Both the position numbers and the translations under genes were made by a program. Source: an uncultured Methanosarcinales archaeon (GTDB taxonomy: Archaea > Halobacteriota > Methanosarcinia > Methanotrichales > Methanotrichaceae). Taken from it: a DNA stretch of 7,453 bases. Location: assembly GCA_937864385.1 (NCBI GenBank), contig CALMJN010000416.1, positions 1 to 7,453 on the forward strand, read 5' to 3'. This document shows positions 1 through 4,987 of the stretch, one piece after another. The first letter of the stretch is position 1. Each line of letters begins with the position of its first letter. Under the pieces are notes generated by a model, which saw only the letters and a list, made by a program, of their open reading frames with translations, had not been told where the DNA came from and made no database searches.

Positions 1-229
1 GCGGCGTTGCTTTGAGAAGATTTCTGTTGGCCAGATGGAGCCAGAATATGACGAAGAGATGGCTGCATTGCTCAATGTCCTTGAGCCCCTCTGAAAAGGG
101 GGCAAAGACCTCTATCTCGCATATCTCTGCGGAGAGCCTTCCTTGCCTCGGTATATCCTCTCTTCTCCTGTAGGGGGTATGGATTACACCTATCGGCTCA
201 AGCAGCATGGATCTTATTTCATCAGTCAT
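1..229 (-). CDS. trmO: tRNA (N6-threonylcarbamoyladenosine(37)-N6)-methyltransferase TrmO/TsaA family, N-terminal part (partial at left edge)
   Basis: Only the first 76 codons lie in the window and the gene continues beyond position 1. The translation starts MTDEIRSMLLEPIGVIHTPY and contains the family landmarks: IGVIHTPY (residues 13-20), IPRQGRL (26-32), then EIEVFAPFSEGLKDIEQCSHL (39-59, spread over two beta strands) and an aromatic FWLH strand. This is the N-terminal beta-barrel of the TsaA/TrmO (UPF0066) family, which uses S-adenosylmethionine to N6-methylate t6A at position 37 of tRNAs reading ACN codons. The start is the first in-frame ATG; no convincing Shine-Dalgarno precedes it, and Met8 (ATG at 208-206) is an alternative. 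It lies downstream of the substrate-binding-protein gene on the same strand, but the terminator at 339-370 separates them. The family is clear from the sequence; the exact substrate is inferred from the family. Confidence 0.85.
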   Translation of the reverse strand, partial: MTDEIRSMLLEPIGVIHTPYRRREDIPRQGRLSAEICEIEVFAPFSEGLKDIEQCSHLFVIFWLHLANRNLLKATP

Positions 230-274
230 TTCACGCTCGCCATCGCATTTTCTGATAATTCTTTTTGTCTATTA

Positions 275-306
275 AGCCTTGATGTTATTCCTAATACATT
301 AAGGCT
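275..306. repeat. 11-bp inverted repeat upstream of trmO
   Basis: Arms AGCCTTGATGT (275-285) and ACATTAAGGCT (296-306) are complementary in 10 of 11 positions, around a 10-base AT-rich centre. The repeat lies about 45 bases upstream of the trmO start and downstream of the terminator of the preceding gene, where a promoter or operator would be expected. As plus-strand RNA the odd position would be a G-U pair; as minus-strand RNA it is a mismatch. No T-run follows on either strand, so a terminator role is less likely than an operator. Confidence 0.45.
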
Positions 307-338
307 ATCATTTAAGACTATTTCGCTAGAAGTATCCC

Positions 339-370
339 AAAAAAGAATGACTGCGGCACTTGAGCCGCAG
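339..370 (-). terminator. Hairpin and T-run terminator of the substrate-binding-protein gene
   Basis: On the minus strand, 14 bases after the stop codon, a perfect 7-bp stem (CTGCGGC with GCCGCAG, 6-base loop, 351-370) is followed by TCATTCTTTTTT (350-339). The stem plus U-run looks like a classical terminator, and the T-run alone would suit archaeal termination. It makes the upstream gene likely to be transcribed alone and separates it from trmO. Confidence 0.7.
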
Positions 371-384
371 CTAGTGCTACATCT

Positions 385-1944
385 TCAGACAAAGATCATC
401 TTGTTCAGGGCGAGGGGAACTCCGCTTCCTACCCCTCCATAGGTGTAGTAGAAGCTCACCTTGTCGTTGGAGGCCCAGAAGGTGTCGGTGAAGTAGAGGG
501 GCAGAGCGGGCAGGTCCTGAGATATGATCTCCTGGGCGGAATCGACCAGATCCTTTCTCTTGTCCTGGTCCATCTCCTCCACCTGGCTCTCCAGGATCTC
601 ATTCAGCTCTGTATTGTCGTCATAACGAGCACTGTTGAAGCTCTTCTGATCCAAGACAACCTTGTTCAGTATAGCCGGGTCGCCGCCCAGACCACCGTGG
701 CCGCTGAAGGCCAGGTCAAACTCCCACTCCCCTACCAGGCTATCCAGGGTCTTTGAGTCCACGCTGCGCAGATTGACTTTGATTCCCGCAGAGTCAAGCT
801 GCTTAGAAACCAGCTCTCCCTGACGCTCATTGATGGCGGTGACCAGAAGCTCTATGGCCTCAGGCTCGCTGACCCTGGTGTAGTATTGGCTGCCATCCTT
901 TTTCTCGTATCCCAGCTCCTTTAGAAGCTCTCCCGCTTTTTCAGGATCATAGGTGTACTGCTCCTGATCGGGATTGTACCATTGGCTGTCCGAGGCATAC
1001 AGGCCAGGGCTGCCCTCCAGTCCATAGCCTCTAAGTCCCGTTTTTACCAGGTCCTGACGATCAATGGCGTAGTAAAGGGCCTGCCTGAATTTGGCATCGG
1101 AGAACGGTGCCTTCCTGTGGTTGACCATGATCTTGGCCAGCCAGTCATGAGTGCCCTTTATCACAACATAGCCATTGTCCTTCAGGCCATCCACGGTCTC
1201 GCCGGGCACAGTTGCGGCATCAACATCGCCCTTTTCCAGAGCGGCGGCGGACATCTCCAGGCTGACCTTGACGAATTTGATCTGCTTGACCCGGGGTGCG
1301 CCCTGGTAGTAGCCCTCATTGGCCTCATAAAGGTATGTGCCCTGAGCCTTGTCATAATTGACCAGCTTGAAGGGTCCGGTGCCGGTCAGGGCCTCGGGAT
1401 CAGTAAAGCCGGCCGGGTCGCTGACATCCTTGTAGATGTGCTCCGGCATGATGGGAAGAGTTCCCACCACCTGGTCCAGGAAGGGTGCATAATCCCTGGT
1501 GAGAGTGATCTTGACGGTGCGATCATCGCTGACCTCCACACTTTCCACTATACCTGGATCCACCCACTGATAGGGATGGTCTTTTATGTACTCATATGTG
1601 AAAGCTACATCCTTTGCCGTGAATGGCTCGCCGTCGTTCCAGGTCACGCCCTCACGAAGATTGAAGACATAGGCCTTCTCATCGGAAATGTAGTCCCAGC
1701 TCTCCGCCAGGGCGGGCACAAATCCGTTCTCATCCTTCCAGATTAGCGTGTCGAAGATCAGGCTCATCCGGATATAGCCGGGGCCGCGGGCGTAATGTCC
1801 GTATGGTGATGGATAGCCCCAATCGCCGGTGCTGTCGGCTATGGTTAAGACATCCACGCTCTCCTCAGCGGCCGATGAGGTGCAGCCAACGACGAGCAGC
1901 AGTATCCCGATCACGCCCAGTGCCAGAAAAGGAAAGCGGCTCAC
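385..1944 (-). CDS. ABC transporter substrate-binding lipoprotein, family 5 (oligopeptide/dipeptide/nickel type)
   Basis: Extracytoplasmic solute-binding protein of about 519 residues, the usual length for SBP_bac_5. It starts with a lipoprotein signal: Arg, a hydrophobic run (FLALGVIGILLLVVG), then Cys in the lipobox LVVGC, so it should be lipid-anchored on the outer face of the membrane. Family hallmarks follow in order: a PALAESW motif, NLREGVTWNDGEPFTAKDV, GTGPFKL, FRQALYYAIDR (the helix after the ligand cleft) and YDPEKAGELLKELGY. The ligand cannot be read from the sequence; peptides or chelated nickel are both plausible. Start choice: GTG at 1944 has GGAGG (1957-1953) at a spacing of 8 and overlaps the stop of a mini-ORF. 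ATG at 1950 would leave only 2 bases after GGAGG, and TTG at 1959 overlaps it. No permease or ATPase gene is adjacent, so its membrane partner must be encoded elsewhere. Confidence 0.93.
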   Translation of the reverse strand: MSRFPFLALGVIGILLLVVGCTSSAAEESVDVLTIADSTGDWGYPSPYGHYARGPGYIRMSLIFDTLIWKDENGFVPALAESWDYISDEKAYVFNLREGVTWNDGEPFTAKDVAFTYEYIKDHPYQWVDPGIVESVEVSDDRTVKITLTRDYAPFLDQVVGTLPIMPEHIYKDVSDPAGFTDPEALTGTGPFKLVNYDKAQGTYLYEANEGYYQGAPRVKQIKFVKVSLEMSAAALEKGDVDAATVPGETVDGLKDNGYVVIKGTHDWLAKIMVNHRKAPFSDAKFRQALYYAIDRQDLVKTGLRGYGLEGSPGLYASDSQWYNPDQEQYTYDPEKAGELLKELGYEKKDGSQYYTRVSEPEAIELLVTAINERQGELVSKQLDSAGIKVNLRSVDSKTLDSLVGEWEFDLAFSGHGGLGGDPAILNKVVLDQKSFNSARYDDNTELNEILESQVEEMDQDKRKDLVDSAQEIISQDLPALPLYFTDTFWASNDKVSFYYTYGGVGSGVPLALNKMIFV

Positions 1945-1985
1945 AGGCATTGCCTCCAATTTATTAATACGCTCAATTTATGCAT
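1941..1985 (-). CDS. Possible 14-codon leader ORF coupled to the substrate-binding protein
   Basis: The minus strand reads MHKLSVLINWRQCL and then TGA. The ATG (1985-1983) has AGGAG (1998-1994) at a spacing of 8, an excellent archaeal ribosome-binding site. The TGA stop (1943-1941) overlaps the preferred GTG start of the lipoprotein gene (1944-1942) as GTGA, and the GGAGG for that GTG lies inside this ORF. This layout is typical of translational coupling or leader-peptide control. The peptide resembles nothing I recognise and could simply be an accidental ORF behind a chance SD-like sequence; conservation would decide. Confidence 0.4.
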   Translation of the reverse strand: MHKLSVLINWRQCL

Positions 1986-2040
1986 CTTAATTTCTCCTAT
2001 TGAATCCAGATCATTGTTTCTTCGTAATATTTCATTCTAT

Positions 2041-2055
2041 TAAAGTATATCTAAA
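2041..2055 (-). promoter_or_regulatory. Candidate TATA box for the lipoprotein gene
   Basis: On the minus strand the AT-rich TTTAGATATACTTTA lies about 56-70 bases upstream of the leader ORF start. Transcription starting about 25 bases downstream would give a leader of roughly 35-40 bases before that ORF. The match to the archaeal TATA consensus is moderate. Confidence 0.3.
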
Positions 2056-2108
2056 GGACGTTTTCATATGCGATGAATAACAATAATCAGGAAAAAGAAT
2101 CTCCGAGA

Positions 2109-2279
2109 TCAACAGCATTGAAGAACGCTTGCATCATCTGCCAGGATCTGAAGCGCCATCTCGCTCAACTGCGAGCCGGGCTTCCGGATCGACTCAGCTT
2201 TCTGGGGCTGCAAAGCCAGGCGCGCCCGGCTGTGGGCTGCGATGCGGCTTTCCCCCATCCAGGTATAGGCTGGCGCAGC
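2109..2279 (-). pseudogene. Coding-like fragment, possible decayed gene
   Basis: An open minus-strand stretch of 56 codons between a TAG (2282-2280) and a TGA (2111-2109). It includes YTWMGESRIAAHS and, near the end, QLSEMALQILADDASVL, which reads like an amphipathic helix. Its third positions are GC-rich, like the core genes here. The only internal ATG (2258-2256) has no ribosome-binding site, so an intact small gene is unlikely. I do not recognise the family. Plus-strand frames over the same bases are also open but are dominated by Pro, Gly, Arg and Ser, as expected from GC-rich DNA. A chance open frame is a real alternative. Confidence 0.2.
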
Positions 2280-2410
2280 CTAGCGGGCTCCGTCCCGCCG
2301 GGCAGGCCCCGTGGGCGGGCTGGGCTTCCGGAAAGCGGCCGCCTCTGGAGATAGAAAGGCCCGGAAGAAAACCGAACAAACTTGGGAGTATGGTCCGAAG
2401 TTTCCGGGCC
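2161..2410. other. GC-rich, hairpin-dense non-coding block
   Basis: Bases 2161-2340 are about 72% GC, far above their surroundings. Inverted repeats follow closely: AAAGCC...GGCTTT (2213-2218 with about 2246-2251) enclosing GCCC...GGGC; a perfect 7-bp stem with 3-base loop, TAGGCTG GCG CAGCCTA (2266-2282); directly after it GCGGG...CCCGC (2283-2298), alternatively CCCGCC...GGCGGG (2294-2319); and GGCCCGGAA...TTCCGGGCC (2358-2366 with 2402-2410). The 11-mer GGGCTTCCGGA occurs twice (2178-2188 and 2322-2332). No credible gene covers it. It could be a structured RNA, a remnant of a repeat element, or decayed coding DNA. I looked for landmarks of RNase P RNA, SRP RNA and 5S rRNA and saw none. Confidence 0.4.
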
Positions 2411-2514
2411 ACTCAGTTATAGACCTGCATTGCTTATGACGATTGCGGATGGCTTCTCAGGCCGGATGGAAGGGGAACCAAGCCGATAACAAGCGGCTCC
2501 ACCTCATCATCTAC

Positions 2515-2649
2515 CTAAAGCTCCTGCGGCCACAGCCCATCATCTCCTTCGAGGGTCCGCTCCACCATCAAGATTCCGGCCTGGACCAGCTTGCCAACCA
2601 CATCATCATGCCGGGCCTGGCCAGCAAGGTCTTGTTGTGCATCTGACTC
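2515..2649 (-). pseudogene. In-frame coding-like extension after the nuclease stop codon
   Basis: Directly after the TAG of the nuclease gene the same frame stays open for 44 codons, including HDDVVGKLVQAGILMVERTL, and ends in a second TAG (2517-2515); a further 26 codons then run to a TAA. The composition is protein-like. The opposite strand over the same bases (plus strand, open to 2646) is also open and has very GC-rich third positions, so which strand was ever coding is unclear. It could be a relic of a neighbouring gene or a truncated 3' end of the nuclease. TAG also ends the genes at 4971 and 5950, so routine readthrough is not indicated. Confidence 0.2.
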
Positions 2650-3654
2650 CTACTTCTGAATACTGAGCAAGATTGGCTCAGCAAATTCCAACAGTCGATC
2701 TTCTATTTCGTCTGTGGAAAGAGTTCCGTCGCCTAGAATTTCCCGAAGGCTTGAAGTGATATCGATGACCTTTTTTTTGCCGCCTTTCCTCGGAACTTCA
2801 CGCTCTGTTATCTCGGTTCTCGGCATCAGGGAATCCGTCGCTTGCTGGAGTCGGGGTTGCAGTAGATGATCAGATGCCTTTCTCGGTGTTACTCTAACTA
2901 GGAATCGATCGAATTTCGTCGGCGATATGAAAATCGATTCAGCACAAGATGATGGATTTTGGCTAAGATATAGCTCAACAATAGATCCAGGGTTAACTGA
3001 CCATCCAAGTCTGTGAGCGAAGCTACTTGTCTTTCCCCATAGTTTCGCAAAGTTTTTTCGATTCCGATGGTTCTCCTGATCATCCGGTCCAGACATTTCT
3101 CCAACAGAAGGATGAGGCGGGGTGAATCCAAGTCTCTCAAAACCGTCGCGAAGCCAATCCATAACCACATTTTCATCAGTAAAGAGCGGGTAGAAATCAC
3201 GCCAGAGGAAATGCTCTCCTTGTAGCGGATGGACGTATTTCGGATGCTGCAACACTTCTGAACCAGGGACCTTCCATGAGCCCCTTACATAAATCAGTCC
3301 ATCAATGGGCAGATCCAGATATCGGTCCAACTGGGTTCGTTCATCTTGCTGGGGTCCAAGAGTCTCCAAGGCATCGAGCTTGTGCTCACAAGCAATCGTT
3401 TTGCCGTCACTTAAGCGAAGAATCATATCTGGACAGCAGGTTGTCCCCTCGAATCTTACTTGAGTAGATATGGATTCGATGCAAGGAACCGTCCATCTGT
3501 GCTTCCTGGCAAATCGAGAGAGGGTGAGTTCTGAGTACCGTTTGCGAAAGATCGGCGATATGTTAAGAGCAGATGCAAAGAATTCTGTTAAATGGTCCTC
3601 ACGTGATTGCGTGAGTCTCCTCGTTGCCCAGAATAGATTCATTTCAATCTTCAT
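2650..3654 (-). CDS. PD-(D/E)XK superfamily nuclease-like protein, probably acquired
   Basis: A 334-residue soluble protein. The N-terminal half has the layout of a PD-(D/E)XK nuclease core: an acidic helix (REDHLTEFFASAL, residues 18-30), then Pro75-Asp76 in a beta strand, Glu90-His-Lys92 13 residues later (ACEHK), and Gln108-x3-Tyr112, a motif shared with RecB-like nucleases. These residues would bind the catalytic metal. The C-terminal half (about 190-334) has no motif I recognise and ends in a charged, basic-then-acidic region. The gene is about 46% GC against 60-65% for neighbouring core genes, a sign of horizontal transfer. It stands alone, next to a tRNA gene. Such solitary nucleases often serve in anti-phage defence, but that role is inference. 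ATG 3654 is the only start before an upstream in-frame stop; there is no close ribosome-binding site (GGGGG lies about 37 bases upstream). Confidence 0.7.
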   Translation of the reverse strand: MKIEMNLFWATRRLTQSREDHLTEFFASALNISPIFRKRYSELTLSRFARKHRWTVPCIESISTQVRFEGTTCCPDMILRLSDGKTIACEHKLDALETLGPQQDERTQLDRYLDLPIDGLIYVRGSWKVPGSEVLQHPKYVHPLQGEHFLWRDFYPLFTDENVVMDWLRDGFERLGFTPPHPSVGEMSGPDDQENHRNRKNFAKLWGKTSSFAHRLGWSVNPGSIVELYLSQNPSSCAESIFISPTKFDRFLVRVTPRKASDHLLQPRLQQATDSLMPRTEITEREVPRKGGKKKVIDITSSLREILGDGTLSTDEIEDRLLEFAEPILLSIQK

Positions 3655-3667
3655 GCATAACCATGTG

Positions 3668-3679
3668 CGGGCTAGCCCG
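3668..3679. repeat. 12-bp perfect palindrome in the nuclease leader
   Basis: CGGGCTAGCCCG lies 13 bases upstream of the nuclease start codon. It could be a second operator, or in RNA a 4-bp stem with a CUAG loop close to the start codon. CTAG-centred palindromes are often rare in genomes, which makes a conserved role more plausible, but chance is possible. Confidence 0.4.
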
Positions 3680-3711
3680 AGATATTTTTTCCCCCTTCAA
3701 GACAGTTCTAT

Positions 3712-3729
3712 GAAATTGTACACAATTTC
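3712..3729. promoter_or_regulatory. 18-bp inverted repeat, likely operator
   Basis: GAAATTGT (3712-3719), two bases, then ACAATTTC (3722-3729) form perfect 8-bp arms. Read on the minus strand it sits directly downstream of the TATA-like TTTTTATAG and just upstream of the predicted start site near 3708, where archaeal repressors act. Read on the plus strand it lies immediately upstream of the TATA-like sequence serving the divergent mini-ORF. One bound protein could therefore control both directions. Confidence 0.55.
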
Positions 3730-3738
3730 TATAAAAAT
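3729..3738. promoter_or_regulatory. Divergent TATA-like element
   Basis: CTATAAAAAT on the plus strand, ATTTTTATAG on the minus strand. On the minus strand it would place transcription of the nuclease gene near 3708. On the plus strand it would place a start close to 3758-3760, which coincides with the ATG of the mini-ORF and would give a leaderless mRNA. Confidence 0.4.
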
Positions 3739-3757
3739 GGAATAGAATTATCTATAC

Positions 3758-3889
3758 ATGCACAAGACGAACGATGGGGAGAAGAGAAAAGCCCTGAAGG
3801 CCGAGGCCCTGGAGTTGGCCAGGGATCTCAGTTTGATCCAGAAGTTGCTCAGATTATATGCGCCGATCGGGATTCGAACCCGAGTTTAG
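3758..3889 (+). CDS. Putative 43-residue small protein or truncated gene
   Basis: The frame opens with MHKTNDGEKRKALKAEALEL, continues with an amphipathic helical run (ARDLSLIQKLLRLY) and ends at a TAG within the antisense of the tRNA-Gly gene. The first 35 codons use GC-rich third positions (GCC, CTG, GAG, CTC) like the core genes and are highly helical and charged. The last eight residues are the reverse complement of the tRNA. There is no ribosome-binding site, but a TATA-like element 20-30 bases upstream fits leaderless transcription. It is divergent from the nuclease gene and shares its operator region. It may be a small regulatory or antitoxin-like protein, or the 5' remnant of a longer gene cut off at the tRNA. 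No family is recognised. Confidence 0.35.
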   Translation: MHKTNDGEKRKALKAEALELARDLSLIQKLLRLYAPIGIRTRV

Positions 3890-3930
3890 GCGTTGGCAAC
3901 GCCTAGTGATAACCGCTACACTATCGGCGC
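3859..3930 (-). tRNA. tRNA-Gly(GCC)
   Basis: The minus strand folds into a complete cloverleaf: acceptor GCGCCGA with TCGGCGC, D arm closed by GTG/CAC, anticodon stem AGGCG/CGCCT with loop TTGCCAA (anticodon GCC), a 4-base variable region, and T arm TCGGG-TTCGAAT-CCCGA. The discriminator is A. CCA is not encoded, as is common in archaea. There is no intron. It reads the GGC/GGT glycine codons. Confidence 0.95.
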
Positions 3931-4045
3931 ATTCGTGTTATACGAAGCACCCCCTACAATCACCTTCTAGTCTAAAAACATTGCGGGCAAAAGGGCTACC
4001 CCACATCTGCGGCCCGGTGTTACATACCCTTTATCTACCTTGAAG

Positions 4046-4058
4046 GGGAACTTTTCCC
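4046..4058 (+). repeat. Small inverted repeat before the thioredoxin reductase gene
   Basis: GGGAA CTT TTCCC is a perfect 5-bp stem with a 3-base loop, directly upstream of the GGTGAT ribosome-binding site and close to where transcription would start from the TATA-like CTTTATCTAC (4029-4038). It could be an operator or a weak leader hairpin. Confidence 0.3.
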
Positions 4059-4059
4059 T

Positions 4060-4065
4060 GGTGAT
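4060..4065 (+). promoter_or_regulatory. Ribosome-binding site GGTGAT that selects a TTG start
   Basis: GGTGAT matches the complement of the archaeal 16S rRNA 3' end (AGGAGGTGATC) and is 6 bases before TTG at 4072. No in-frame ATG or GTG lies near the N-terminal FAD motif, so the TTG start is well supported. Confidence 0.65.
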
Positions 4066-4071
4066 ATTCGT

Positions 4072-4971
4072 TTGCATGATGTCGTCATAGTGGGAGCAGG
4101 CCCGGCCGGGCTGACCGCAGCCATGTACTGCGCGAGAGGCGGCAAGAAGACTCTGGTTTTGGGAAACACCTACAGCTCGCAGCAGTCCATGGGCGGCCTC
4201 TATGAGAACTATCCCGGATTTCCGGATGGCATCCAGGGTATTGAGCTCTCTGAGAGGATGCTGGCCCAGGCCCAGAAGTTCGGTGCGGAGAACCAGACCG
4301 AGCAGGTGGAAAAGATTGTGCCTCTGAGCAACTTTTTCCGCCTCAAGACGGAGAACTGGCAGTATGAGGCCAGGACGGTCATACTGGCCATGGGAGCAGG
4401 CCATCGCCCCCTGGGTGTGCCGGGGGAAAAAGAGCTTACAGCCAGGGGTGTCTCCTATTGCGTCCATTGCGACGGAGCCCTCTTTCGTAACAAGGCCGTG
4501 GTCGTGGCCGGCTACGGCAATGGAGCGGCCCGTGCCGTCCTCTATCTGGCCAACATAGCCGGCAAGGTACACCTGCTCTGCACCCGGGAGAAGCTGGTGG
4601 CCGAATCGGTCTATCTGGAGCGGATAAAGAATCTCTCCAACTATACCGCCACCTTCGGGGCAGAGATCACCGAGATCCAGGGCGATGATTTCGTCACCGC
4701 AGTGGGCTTCAAGGTGGGAAACACCCCCCGCACCGTCAAAGCAGACGGTGTTTTTGTGGAGATGGGCATGAAGCCCAATGCCGATCTGGCTATTGCCCTG
4801 GGCCTGGAGATGACTCCCGGTGGCTATGTCAAGGTCAACCGCCTCAATCAGGAGACCAGCATGCCCGGCGTCTATGCTGCGGGAGACCTCACCGGAGGAA
4901 GGCTGCAGGTAGCTACAGCCGTAGGCAGCGGTGCATCCGCCGGAATCAGTGCTCTGCAGTACCTGGGATAG
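4072..4971 (+). CDS. Thioredoxin-reductase-like FAD disulfide oxidoreductase, possibly F420-dependent
   Basis: A 299-residue low-molecular-weight thioredoxin reductase homologue, cytoplasmic. FAD-binding motif GAGPAG at residues 8-13, the redox-active pair C130-VH-C133 followed by Asp-Gly, and the C-terminal FAD motif GVYAAGD (266-272) are intact, so electron transfer from FAD to a thioredoxin or glutaredoxin-like partner is expected. The NADPH domain is unusual: the Rossmann motif is GYGNGA (147-152) instead of GGGDSA, and the HRRxxxR signature that binds the NADPH 2'-phosphate is replaced by LLCTREKL (168-175). The same kind of loss is known in the F420H2-dependent thioredoxin reductase of Methanocaldococcus, so this enzyme may use F420H2 or NADH; that is inference. 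It is the first gene of a likely operon with the next gene, 16 bases downstream. No thioredoxin gene is adjacent. Confidence 0.9.
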   Translation: MHDVVIVGAGPAGLTAAMYCARGGKKTLVLGNTYSSQQSMGGLYENYPGFPDGIQGIELSERMLAQAQKFGAENQTEQVEKIVPLSNFFRLKTENWQYEARTVILAMGAGHRPLGVPGEKELTARGVSYCVHCDGALFRNKAVVVAGYGNGAARAVLYLANIAGKVHLLCTREKLVAESVYLERIKNLSNYTATFGAEITEIQGDDFVTAVGFKVGNTPRTVKADGVFVEMGMKPNADLAIALGLEMTPGGYVKVNRLNQETSMPGVYAAGDLTGGRLQVATAVGSGASAGISALQYLG

Positions 4972-4987
4972 GGTCCGGTATAAAGCA

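Noticed and set aside
2..94. Plus-strand end of a gene at the left edge
   Set aside because: It is exactly antisense to the clear TrmO/TsaA N-terminus on the minus strand.
143..442. 99-codon plus-strand open frame
   Set aside because: It covers antisense of trmO, the terminator and the end of the lipoprotein gene, and its composition is not protein-like.
982..1746. 254-codon plus-strand open frame
   Set aside because: It is the shadow of the well-supported substrate-binding-protein gene on the minus strand.
2161..2410. RNase P RNA, SRP RNA or 5S rRNA
   Set aside because: CCGGAAG and GGGGGAAAGCC-like pieces resemble fragments of such RNAs, but the conserved core motifs and pairing are missing.
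2073..2422. Plus-strand open frames of 93 and 97 codons
   Set aside because: No ribosome-binding site, and extreme Pro/Gly/Arg/Ser content caused by GC-rich DNA; kept only as part of the GC-rich block.
2650..3930. Integrated element bounded by copies of the tRNA-Gly 3' end
   Set aside because: I found no repeat of the tRNA 3' end elsewhere in the window and no integrase gene.
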